Positions 1 to 7,422 of a stretch of DNA of 7,422 nt are shown in pieces. This stretch comes from an uncultured Nannocystaceae bacterium. GTDB lineage: Bacteria > Myxococcota_A > Polyangia > Nannocystales > Nannocystaceae. The translations under genes and the position numbers were made by a program. The notes under the pieces were generated by a model, which had not been told where the DNA came from, made no database searches, and was given only the letters and a program-made list of their open reading frames with translations. The stretch covers positions 1 through 7,422 of the forward strand of contig CALKDV010000145.1 of assembly GCA_938084085.1 (NCBI GenBank), given 5' to 3'. Each line of letters opens with the position of its first letter. Within the stretch, counting starts at the first letter, position 1.

Positions 1-2
1 TC

Positions 3-1250
3 CTCGACGAGGCGGGTCGCGCCTACGGGTTCGCGAAACTTCACAGGGCCCCGATCTTGAACCTGGTGTCCTTGCTCGGGACCGGCATGATGCGCTTTCG
101 CGACGTACTGCGACCAGAGATGAAGCGGATGCAGTCCATGATGGAGTACGACCCCTCCGAGACCTTTGAGCGCTGGGACGACATCTCCTTCCAGTCGTTC
201 GCCGACGACGTCAAACTCCCCAGCGAACTACAGCTTGTCTTCAACAGTTTCTCACGGGCCTTCTTCGCGAGCCCCGAGCACATGAGCATGGCCGAGCTCA
301 TCAAGAGCTTCCACTTCTACTTTCTAAGTCACGACCACGGTCTGCTCTACGACATCCCCGACGACGACCATGAGCTCACGATCCTCGCGCCCATCCGGAG
401 GCACCTCGAATCTCATGGGGTCGTTTTGCGCACCTCTACGCGGGTCGAGAGCGTCGAGTTGGCGGAGGAGCACGTCAGCGTCGACGGACGCCCCTTCGAC
501 TACGCCGTGCTCGCCACGGACGTGATGGCCACGCGACAGATCGCCGCGCGCTCTGAGACCATCCAAGAATTCGACCCCGCGCTGGTCTCCAATCTTGAGC
601 GCATGCGAGCGTCACAGCGGTATGCGGTGGTCCGAATTTGGATTGACCGCGACATCACACGTGATCTCCCCGGCTTCGTCATGACGGACCGCGGGAAGCT
701 CCTCGACTCTGTCTCGCTGTATCACCGAATCGAGAAGACCTCCGCGCAGTTCTCGGCCGAGCACGGAGGCGGCGTCTTCGAACTCCACTGCTACGCGGTC
801 CCCGACGACTTCGGCGACGACGAGGCGATCGAAGCGGCCTTGCTCGAAGACTTCTTCGACCAATTCCCAGAGCTTCGCGGCGCGAACATCACCCACCGAC
901 ACGCCTACGTGAAAGCGGACTTCACCGCCTTTCACACGGGCCTGCACCGGTTCCGTCCGACGACCGACACCGCCCACCCTCGGCTGCTGCTCGCGGGCGA
1001 CTGGGTCAAGCTCCCGTGCCCCGCCATGCTGCTCGAAGGCGCGGCCACCTCCGGTATTTTGGCCGCCAATCGCATCTTCCAAGCCGAGGCGATCCGCCCC
1101 ACCCAGCTGTACACCGTCCCGCTGAGGGGGTTTTTGCCGCCCACCGAACGAGGCCGTCCCTCACCGTCGCTGCCCCGCTCATCCTCGGAGTCAGCGGCGC
1201 CAGCAGCCGAGCCGAGCGCGGCCACATCTCCCCCGTCAGCGCGCCCGTGA
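3..1250 (+). CDS. crtU: CrtU/CruE-type carotenoid desaturase/methyltransferase (FAD-dependent), 5'-truncated by the window edge
   Basis: The reading frame is open to the left edge; the TTG at 57 is internal, and the true start with the GxGxxG FAD-binding fold lies outside. About 415 residues remain of a family usually near 500. Seen, numbering from codon 3: a central block reading FSRAFFASPEHMSMAEL (about 83-99), then FHFYFL and LLYDIPDDD, and near the end the second FAD-contact motif LLLAGDWVKLP (about 328-338) followed by EGAATSGILAAN. From memory these blocks match isorenieratene synthase/beta-carotene desaturase-methyltransferases, which turn beta- or gamma-carotene ionone rings into aromatic rings. 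YTVPLRGFL (about 370-378) looks like the normal family C-terminus. About 37 more residues rich in Pro, Ser and Ala follow and look like an added tail. The gene converges on the Rieske gene with a 15-bp overlap. An FAD-linked desaturase acting on another carotenoid is the main alternative; the substrate is inferred. Confidence 0.8.
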   Translation, partial: LDEAGRAYGFAKLHRAPILNLVSLLGTGMMRFRDVLRPEMKRMQSMMEYDPSETFERWDDISFQSFADDVKLPSELQLVFNSFSRAFFASPEHMSMAELIKSFHFYFLSHDHGLLYDIPDDDHELTILAPIRRHLESHGVVLRTSTRVESVELAEEHVSVDGRPFDYAVLATDVMATRQIAARSETIQEFDPALVSNLERMRASQRYAVVRIWIDRDITRDLPGFVMTDRGKLLDSVSLYHRIEKTSAQFSAEHGGGVFELHCYAVPDDFGDDEAIEAALLEDFFDQFPELRGANITHRHAYVKADFTAFHTGLHRFRPTTDTAHPRLLLAGDWVKLPCPAMLLEGAATSGILAANRIFQAEAIRPTQLYTVPLRGFLPPTERGRPSPSLPRSSSESAAPAAEPSAATSPPSARP

Positions 1251-2174
1251 ACGCAGGGCCTCGGGGCGCTGCCGAATCGTCTCGAACTCCCCTTGGCGCA
1301 ACGCGAAGGTGCGCTCTGCGTACATCGCGTCTTCAACCCAAAGGCGCGCCGCTCTCCGCTCAATGAAATAGGCCATCACGCGGCGGATCAGCGAGGAGCG
1401 CGCCATGGCCAGAAATCCGCCCCGCTCTGAAGTCGCGATCGTCGCCTCGATGACGGCGCAGCGCTCATCATCGATCGGCGTCGCGTGGGTCTCCACCAGC
1501 GAGCCTTCACCCTCGCCCCGAACGATCGTCATCACAATCACGCGACGAGAGGGGCAATCAAACGTCGCGTCCACCTCCATCGCGACCCTCCCTGCGATCC
1601 GATAAGAGACGCGGAGCAAAATAGACTCTGGTGACTCCTCGAGCACGCGCAGTCTCGCGAAGCTGTGTGGATGAAAATGAACGCCGTGCCACGGGTCCAG
1701 TCGATTCGCGAGGATGTCTTGAGGCTCGCACCGTACGTCTGTACGAATGACACCCGCGATATGATGCGTAGGGCGGCTCGGGTGAACGGGCACGTCGGTC
1801 AGCGGCTCGATACCCGGGATCTGAACCCAGGAGAGGATTCCATCTTCGTGGGTCCGCAGCGGAGCCCAGGCGCCGTGACGCTCTTCGCCCAACGCGAGTC
1901 CATGCCACGGACACACGACCTTTCCATCTCTCGTGGAACCACAAGATAAGTCCGCGCCCATATGAGGACAGGCGGCGGGCGCCACCAAGAGTCCCGAAGG
2001 ACCCCGCCACGCCACCAGCTCCCGTCCCGCGACTTCAAACCGCTGCAGCGCGTGTCCTACACGCGACGACGCGTCGAGGACAAACCATCCGCCCGCGCCT
2101 TTTCCCAGGGCGTGCTGGAGCGCCGTATCGATCCTCGCGGGGCTCGCCTGCTTCCAGTCGTCTTCGTGGGACAA
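1236..2174 (-). CDS. Rieske [2Fe-2S] / mononuclear iron oxygenase-like protein (DUF5914-like)
   Basis: 312 residues from a TTG at 2174. This start was chosen because AAGAGG lies 8 nt upstream and the protein then opens with LSHEDDWKQ; the frame runs back to 2495, but that part overlaps the SulP gene and resembles nothing. The Rieske domain (about 35-115) has CPH (C69, H71) and CPWH (C88, H91), the four cluster ligands. A second conserved block, ANRLDPWHGVHFHPHSF, gives N157, D160, H163 and H168 in the N-x2-D-x2-H-x4-H pattern of Rieske oxygenase catalytic iron sites; D282 in WVEDAMYAER is a plausible third iron ligand. So it has both centres of a catalytic oxygenase and is not just an electron carrier. 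From memory it resembles DUF5914 proteins that sit beside carotenoid genes, including crtU, in actinobacteria. A role in oxidising carotenoid end groups is inferred from the convergent crtU-like gene. No dedicated reductase is adjacent; the one at 6229-7407 is a candidate. Confidence 0.85.
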   Translation of the reverse strand: MSHEDDWKQASPARIDTALQHALGKGAGGWFVLDASSRVGHALQRFEVAGRELVAWRGPSGLLVAPAACPHMGADLSCGSTRDGKVVCPWHGLALGEERHGAWAPLRTHEDGILSWVQIPGIEPLTDVPVHPSRPTHHIAGVIRTDVRCEPQDILANRLDPWHGVHFHPHSFARLRVLEESPESILLRVSYRIAGRVAMEVDATFDCPSRRVIVMTIVRGEGEGSLVETHATPIDDERCAVIEATIATSERGGFLAMARSSLIRRVMAYFIERRAARLWVEDAMYAERTFALRQGEFETIRQRPEALRSRAR

Positions 2175-2368
2175 GCCCCCTGCCTCTTGAGGTTGAGGTC
2201 GTCGTCCGATGTGGATCAAATCCGCCACGCCCCAAGCATGGCGTCTCTTTCGGCGTTCGCCAGGTCGTGGTGCCCTCGGGGTCCGGCAACCGCGCCCGTC
2301 CTTACAAATGACCGCAATATCATGGACATGGAGAGGAAGGTTCACGCTCCCCAGGGGTGCTAGACCCC
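2175..2368. other. 194-bp spacer between the SulP and Rieske genes
   Basis: The longest non-coding stretch in the window. It holds the Shine-Dalgarno of the Rieske gene next to 2174 and a GC-rich stem-loop at 2223-2243. I see no convincing -35/-10 pair and no small gene with a ribosome binding site. Its length leaves open whether the Rieske gene has its own promoter or is transcribed from the SulP gene. Confidence 0.6.
2223..2243 (-). terminator. possible weak terminator or attenuator stem-loop downstream of the SulP gene
   Basis: In the minus-strand transcript CGCCAUGC pairs with GCGUGGCG (8 bp including one G-U pair) around a 5-nt loop. The 3' tail is GAUUUGAUCC, with only three consecutive U. 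On the plus strand the same arms carry a C-A mismatch, so the structure favours minus-strand RNA. It lies about 125 nt after the SulP stop and about 48 nt before the Rieske start. The poor U-tract makes it at best a partial terminator; it could also be a chance hairpin in GC-rich DNA. Confidence 0.3.
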
Positions 2369-4219
2369 CTACTTCACGGGCGACGACTGCGAAGATCTGT
2401 CTGGCGCTCCTGCATGCGGCACCCGGACGTTCTCTTCCACGGCGACCGCCGGAGGCAAGAAGCTTCGACCGTCCCGCCATGGGCAGGTGGCGCACTCCCC
2501 CTCGGCGAGCACCATCGCGTGCACCCGCGCCGCATCCAACGCCCGCAGCCAGGTCTGCTCGGTCTCAAACACGTTCTGATCACCGATGACATCCAGCGCG
2601 CCGCTGCGCTCCAATACCCGGTACGCCTCCCGATTCAAGCCGGCCAAAACCAGGTGCCGTCCTCGCTCCCGCATGCGCATCGCCGTCGCGGAGAGTTCAT
2701 CCGCGCACGAGGCGTCCATGCCCGAGGTTCGCTTGAGTCTCACCACCAGTGCGACGAGATCGTCCTCGTGCGACATCTTGTCCAGCGCGGCGCCAAGCTC
2801 GGGGGCGGAGCCGAAGAACAGCGCTCCTTCCACATGGAGGATCCGAACCTTGTGACAGCGGTGCTGGTGCGCTCCCACGATCGATTGAGACCTCTCCATA
2901 CCCCCTCCTTGAGGTGCCCTCTCCTCCGGTGCCCCCTCGTGCATGCGCCCCTCGCTCGTGAGCACCAACTCACGGATCACAAGCATCCGGGCGCGCCGGA
3001 GATGCAATACGAGACTCATGGAGATGCCGAGATAGATCGCGAGGTCGAGGCGAATCGAGCAGGTGCCGATCAACGTCACCATGAACGCGACCGCGTCCGC
3101 GCCGGACGCCCGCACCGCCTGAAGAATTCTTTTCGTATCAACCAGGTCGAACGCGATGACAAACAAAATCCCGGCCAGACTCGCGATCGGTGTGTGGTTG
3201 ATGGCGGACCCCGCGAACATCACCAGCGCGAACAGCACGACGCCCGACATCACGCTCGACCACCGCGTCTGCGCGCCCGACTGCTCGTTGAGGGCGGAGC
3301 GACCGAGGCTCCCGCTGACCGGATATCCAGAAAACAGCCCCGCGGCGAGATTCGCCATCCCCTGGCCGAAGAATTCACGCGAGCTATCGATGACGTCACC
3401 GGTGCGCCCCGCGATGGCGCGCGCCACCGAAGAGGACTCGATCAACGAGAGGACCGCGCACGCGATGGCGAGGGGGAGCAGCTCTGGCCAAAGCTCGACG
3501 CTTGGAGGCGTGAGCGGTGGGAGCCCGCTTGAGATCTCGGAGATGTCGGAGACCACCTGGAGGCCTCGCTGCTCAAGCCCCATCGTCCAGCTCGCGGTGG
3601 TGACCGCTCCGAGGGCGATCAGCGCGCCCGGATATTTTGCTTGCCGACGACGATTCAGCCAGCGTACACCCGCGAAGATGAGGAAGGTCGCGGCGCCCAC
3701 CATCACCGACACGCCCGAGGTGTCCACAAGACCTCCCGCCCACCCCCTCACCATGGCCCACAAGGTGCCCCGCACCCCCTCGGTCCCCGTGAGGTTGGAG
3801 AGTTGCCCTGCCGCAATTAAGAGCGCCGCGCCGGTGATGTAGCCGAGCACCACGCTCGTCGACACATAGCCCACGACTCGGCCGAGTCGCAGCAGCCCCG
3901 CAGCGACCTGAATCACCCCCACCATCACGGCGAGCGCGAGCGCGACCTGTACCGGGTCGCCGCTGTGGGTGGACACGACCGCGGCGCCCACCAGGAGACT
4001 CAACGCGTTCGTTGGGCCCGTCACCACGTGCCTCGACGAGCGCAGCAGGCCTCCGACCACCGGCGGAATCATGGACGCGTAAAGACCCACCACCGGTGGG
4101 AGCCCCGCGATCGTCGCGTAGGCCAAGCCTTGAGGCACCGCGAGAAACGCCACCGATGTCGCGGGCCACAGCTCCCGCGACAGGATCTTCAGCTTCCCCG
4201 GCGTTCCCGAATCAGGCAC
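2369..4219 (-). CDS. SulP-family (SLC26-like) anion transporter with C-terminal STAS domain
   Basis: 616 residues from a GTG at 4219, the only start after an in-frame stop at 4232-4234; AGGA lies about 10 nt upstream. The N-terminus has the SulP signature: VAFLAVPQGLAYATIAGLPPVVGLYAS (about 23-49) and VTGPTNALSLLVG (66-78). Hydrophobic segments continue to about 405, and the conserved loop GYPVSGSLGRSALNEQSGAQT lies at 298-318. A polar linker (about 420-450) leads to a STAS domain (about 452-560) containing VRLKRTSGMDASCADEL and LERSGALDVIGDQNVF. The family moves sulfate, bicarbonate, dicarboxylates or other anions across the inner membrane; the substrate cannot be read here. Some 55 residues follow the STAS domain and include a CATC motif (577-580), which I do not know from the family. 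The gene sits 55 nt after the diiron gene, with an inverted repeat between. Its link to the redox genes is unclear: it may supply an anion or be a co-transcribed bystander. Confidence 0.92.
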   Translation of the reverse strand: MPDSGTPGKLKILSRELWPATSVAFLAVPQGLAYATIAGLPPVVGLYASMIPPVVGGLLRSSRHVVTGPTNALSLLVGAAVVSTHSGDPVQVALALAVMVGVIQVAAGLLRLGRVVGYVSTSVVLGYITGAALLIAAGQLSNLTGTEGVRGTLWAMVRGWAGGLVDTSGVSVMVGAATFLIFAGVRWLNRRRQAKYPGALIALGAVTTASWTMGLEQRGLQVVSDISEISSGLPPLTPPSVELWPELLPLAIACAVLSLIESSSVARAIAGRTGDVIDSSREFFGQGMANLAAGLFSGYPVSGSLGRSALNEQSGAQTRWSSVMSGVVLFALVMFAGSAINHTPIASLAGILFVIAFDLVDTKRILQAVRASGADAVAFMVTLIGTCSIRLDLAIYLGISMSLVLHLRRARMLVIRELVLTSEGRMHEGAPEERAPQGGGMERSQSIVGAHQHRCHKVRILHVEGALFFGSAPELGAALDKMSHEDDLVALVVRLKRTSGMDASCADELSATAMRMRERGRHLVLAGLNREAYRVLERSGALDVIGDQNVFETEQTWLRALDAARVHAMVLAEGECATCPWRDGRSFLPPAVAVEENVRVPHAGAPDRSSQSSPVK

Positions 4220-4235
4220 CCATACAGTGTCCTAC

Positions 4236-4269
4236 GAAGTCGCGAGGACGTCCACTACGCCGCGACTTC
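4236..4269 (-). repeat. 9-bp inverted repeat between the diiron and SulP genes
   Basis: GAAGTCGCG (4236-4244) and CGCGACTTC (4261-4269) are exact inverted copies separated by 16 nt. The spacer contains the 8-bp palindrome GGACGTCC (4246-4253). In the minus-strand RNA this forms a stem 5 nt after the diiron stop codon, and its 3' arm ends just before the SulP ribosome binding site (AGGA). No U-tract follows, so it is not a standard intrinsic terminator. It may be an operator, an mRNA processing or stabilising hairpin, or a structure that tunes SulP translation. Confidence 0.55.
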
Positions 4270-4274
4270 TCCCG

Positions 4275-5483
<1,209 letters not shown>

Positions 5484-5489
5484 GGTCAT

Positions 5490-5495
5490 CTTCCT
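5490..5495 (-). promoter_or_regulatory. ribosome binding site of the diiron gene
   Basis: AGGAAG shares its first A with the TGA stop of the MerR gene and ends 6 nt before the ATG at 5483. This favours the 5483 start over the ATG at 5489 and implies translational coupling between regulator and diiron protein. Confidence 0.7.
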
Positions 5496-6232
5496 CAATC
5501 GATCGCCGCCAGCAGCTGACGAGCACGGCTGGTGTGCAGCCCCGTAATAAATTCGTTGATGAGCGGGAGACCCCGATCGAGCAGCGTCCCCGCGGCGTCA
5601 GGATCCAGCTGCCCCACCCGCGTGGCGAACATACGGGCCTCCAACCGGACGAGGCTCTTCATCGCGTCCCCGTAGATCGCGAGGTCCGCCGGTGTAAACC
5701 CTAGCTCCGGAGCAAAGCCCGCCTCCCGCAGTCGCGCCCACGCCTCCACAACCCACACATCCTCTTCGGGAATCTCTTCGCCGCCCGCGTCGCCGCGCAG
5801 CGTCAACAGCCCCGCCTCTGCCAACTCTCGCAGGTCGGAGGTCGCACACCCCGTACGTGAGGCGACCTCAGCGGCGCTAGCGAAGGGCGTCACGGCTGTT
5901 GGTCGAAGCGCCGAGCGCACCCTTGTCCGAACCTCAGACATGATGGCGCGCTGCTCGGGCGAGAAGGCCTCCTCTTCTCCGTCGAGGACCGCGCGGATCG
6001 CCTTGAGCGGCAAAAAACGCTGATGAGCGAGCTCCCGCACCAGGCGGATCCTCTCGAGGTGCTCTTCGGAGTAGTAGGCCATATTACGGCCGGTCTTTTG
6101 ACCCTCCGGCACCAGCCCTTGCTGGATATAAAAGTGGATGGTCTGCCGATCGAGACCGGTCCGCTCACAGAGGTCCCGCATCTTGAAGATGAAGACCTCA
6201 CGATCAACCTCGTGGGTCAGCGTGACGGTCAC
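5495..6232 (-). CDS. MerR-family transcriptional regulator with two HTH-like modules
   Basis: 245 residues from a GTG at 6232 that overlaps the reductase stop as GTGA; GAGGTG lies 5 nt upstream. An ATG at 6181 is a less well placed alternative, and the open frame up to 6391 lies inside the reductase gene. The N-terminal MerR DNA-binding module (about 17-84) reads MRDLCERTGLDRQTIHFYIQQGLVPEG, a wing with GRNMAYY, then RIRLVRELAHQRFLPLKAIRAVL. After a linker, residues 117-172 look like a second, diverged MerR-type helix-turn-helix (AAEVASRTGCATSDLRELAEAGLL, then ARLREAGF). The remainder (177-245) appears helical. No B12-binding domain and no metal-binding cysteine cluster is visible; only C22 and C129 are present. 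Members bind DNA as dimers and distort promoters with long spacers. Lying between the reductase and diiron genes, it probably controls this operon, but the ligand is unknown. Confidence 0.88.
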   Translation of the reverse strand: MTVTLTHEVDREVFIFKMRDLCERTGLDRQTIHFYIQQGLVPEGQKTGRNMAYYSEEHLERIRLVRELAHQRFLPLKAIRAVLDGEEEAFSPEQRAIMSEVRTRVRSALRPTAVTPFASAAEVASRTGCATSDLRELAEAGLLTLRGDAGGEEIPEEDVWVVEAWARLREAGFAPELGFTPADLAIYGDAMKSLVRLEARMFATRVGQLDPDAAGTLLDRGLPLINEFITGLHTSRARQLLAAID

Positions 6233-7407
6233 TGCGGCACCTCGATCACACACGGTCCGACCGCCCGAGAGACGCACGCGAGCACCTCTCCCGCCGCCCG
6301 CTCCTGCGCGGTCAAGCAGTTGGGGTTCTCCATTGACACCTCCCCCTCGAGCAGCTTCACCCTGCACGCGCCACACCCCCCCATCGTGCACGAGTAGGGC
6401 ATGCGGACGCCGGCCTCCAGTCCGCGACTCAAGATCGTCTCGGATGTGCTCGCCTCCACCTGCAGTGACCGAGATCCCGCGAGAAACGTAAGGGGCGCCG
6501 AACCGGCTTCCGCGCTCGCCACCTCGTGCGGCTCTGGGGAGGCGAAGCGTTCCTCGTCGATCTGCGCCGGTGGAATCCCGCGGCCTCGCAAGGTGGCGCG
6601 GGCCGAGTCCAACAGGCCCGCCGGTCCACAGACAAGATACCGCTCCGCCGGCGCCGACAAGGACGCGAGCGCCGAGTCCAACGCAACGGAGAGCACCTCG
6701 GGGACGAGACGCCCCTCCACATGCTGCCCAGGGGGCGCGTCGCGCTCGTACACATGATGAAGTGTCAAACGCCCGCCGCTCGTCGCTGCGAGGGCGGTCA
6801 ACTCATCTGCCAACAGCGCATGCTGGGGTGAACGAACCCCATGAATCAACGCGAGTTCAAACTCCTCGCCCTCCCCTCCAAGAAGAGAATGACAAAGCGC
6901 CGCCATCGGCGTCACACCACTGCCCCCCGCGATCATCACGACTCGACGAACCTGACCATCTGCGAGCGCTTCGCCGAAGCTTCCCGAAGGTCCCAGCAGT
7001 TGAAGCTGCGAGCCTTCTCGCACCTGCTCGGTCAAGAAGGTGGAGGCGCGCCCATCCTCAACCCGCTGAATCGTGAGCCGCAGTCGTGTGGTGTCGCGAC
7101 AGTCGTGGCTCGCGGAGTAGGCACGCTTCAACGCTCCTCCGGGATGCGGCACCCTCACGGTGTAGAACTGACCAGGCTTGGCAGGTGGCATCGCTCCTCC
7201 AGCGCAGCGAAGCCACAAGCTCACAGCGTCCGTTGTCTCCTCGACGCGTCGTTCCACCACGTAGGCGGTACCGCCGAGCACCGCGTCAGGTTGCGTCACG
7301 GCGGCGTGCGTCTGGCTCGGGGGGAGGGAGGCCCACCGCGCGGAGGTGCGGCCTCGACGATCCTCATAGGGCGCGGGGTTTCGCCCAGACACGCCACGCC
7401 ACACCAT
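6229..7407 (-). CDS. NAD(P)H reductase with FAD domain and fused C-terminal plant-type [2Fe-2S] ferredoxin
   Basis: 392 residues from the ATG at 7407. The frame stays open to the right edge and that ATG has no well-spaced ribosome binding site, so the true start may lie outside. Domain order is FAD, NAD(P), ferredoxin. The FAD-binding barrel (about 45-145) has RAYS (95-98); the nucleotide-binding domain (about 153-270) has GGSGVTPM (161-168) and CGP (260-262); the ferredoxin domain (about 305-392) has C340, C345, C348 and C378 in C-x4-C-x2-C-x29-C. This order is that of the PaaE-type oxygenase reductases. It passes electrons from NAD(P)H through FAD and the iron-sulfur cluster to a terminal oxygenase; the diiron protein two genes downstream is the likeliest partner and the Rieske protein a second candidate. 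The first 45 or so residues match no part of the FAD domain I know. The gene overlaps the MerR gene by 4 nt. Confidence 0.9.
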   Translation of the reverse strand: MVWRGVSGRNPAPYEDRRGRTSARWASLPPSQTHAAVTQPDAVLGGTAYVVERRVEETTDAVSLWLRCAGGAMPPAKPGQFYTVRVPHPGGALKRAYSASHDCRDTTRLRLTIQRVEDGRASTFLTEQVREGSQLQLLGPSGSFGEALADGQVRRVVMIAGGSGVTPMAALCHSLLGGEGEEFELALIHGVRSPQHALLADELTALAATSGGRLTLHHVYERDAPPGQHVEGRLVPEVLSVALDSALASLSAPAERYLVCGPAGLLDSARATLRGRGIPPAQIDEERFASPEPHEVASAEAGSAPLTFLAGSRSLQVEASTSETILSRGLEAGVRMPYSCTMGGCGACRVKLLEGEVSMENPNCLTAQERAAGEVLACVSRAVGPCVIEVPQ

Positions 7408-7422
7408 CTCGAGGTCGGCTCG

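Noticed and set aside
2354..2368. GGGGT / ACCCC hairpin next to the SulP stop codon as a terminator
   Set aside because: Only a 5-bp stem with no T-run on either strand.
2175..2495. N-terminal extension of the Rieske frame back to 2495
   Set aside because: It overlaps the SulP 3' end, resembles no protein, and the TTG at 2174 has a well-spaced ribosome binding site.
2357..3532. 391-codon open frame on the plus strand
   Set aside because: It lies antisense within the SulP gene, whose family motifs are unmistakable. Its translation is Arg/His-rich without domains, typical of a shadow frame in GC-rich DNA.
3156..3842. 228-codon open frame on the plus strand
   Set aside because: Antisense to SulP membrane segments, with no ribosome binding site or domain resemblance.
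5495..6232. Light-sensing CarH/LitR-type regulator of carotenoid genes
   Set aside because: Such proteins carry a C-terminal B12-binding domain with an ExH and DxHxxG pattern. This C-terminus is shorter and has neither.
6233..6391. N-terminal extension of the MerR frame back to 6391
   Set aside because: It lies wholly within the ferredoxin domain of the reductase. The GTG at 6232 gives a GTGA overlap and has GAGGTG just upstream.

Overview
The window is GC-rich, with dense coding and short spacers, and looks like bacterial chromosome. No phylogenetic marker is present. An aromatic-carotenoid type gene beside a DUF5914-like Rieske gene recalls actinobacterial and some myxobacterial or related deltaproteobacterial genomes. 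I lean weakly towards the Myxococcota/Bradymonadota side, from general impression only.

Layout: one gene on the plus strand enters from the left edge (3-1250). It is the C-terminal three quarters or so of a CrtU/CruE-type FAD-dependent carotenoid desaturase/methyltransferase. It converges on a run of five minus-strand genes and overlaps the last of them by 15 bp. In transcription order (right to left) the run is: a ferredoxin-NAD(P) reductase with a fused C-terminal plant-type [2Fe-2S] domain (6229-7407, possibly extending past the right edge); a MerR-family regulator with two HTH-like modules (5495-6232, joined by a GTGA overlap); a ferritin-like diiron protein with a complete set of six ligands (4275-5483, 11 nt downstream); a SulP transporter with a STAS domain (2369-4219, 55 nt downstream); and a Rieske/mononuclear-iron oxygenase-like protein (1236-2174, 194 nt downstream). 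No spacer exceeds 194 bases. No RNA gene, mobile element or CRISPR array was seen.

How the genes may work together: the first three minus-strand genes are tightly packed and surely one transcription unit: reductase, regulator, diiron enzyme. The reductase is a natural electron donor for the diiron enzyme and possibly for the Rieske enzyme. The Rieske protein beside the CrtU-like enzyme suggests a joint role in modifying carotenoid end groups. SulP may be co-transcribed but could have its own control: the stretch before it holds a perfect 20-bp palindrome and a 9-bp inverted repeat. The idea of a redox-enzyme cluster for carotenoids or another lipid is inference. The family assignments rest on visible motifs.
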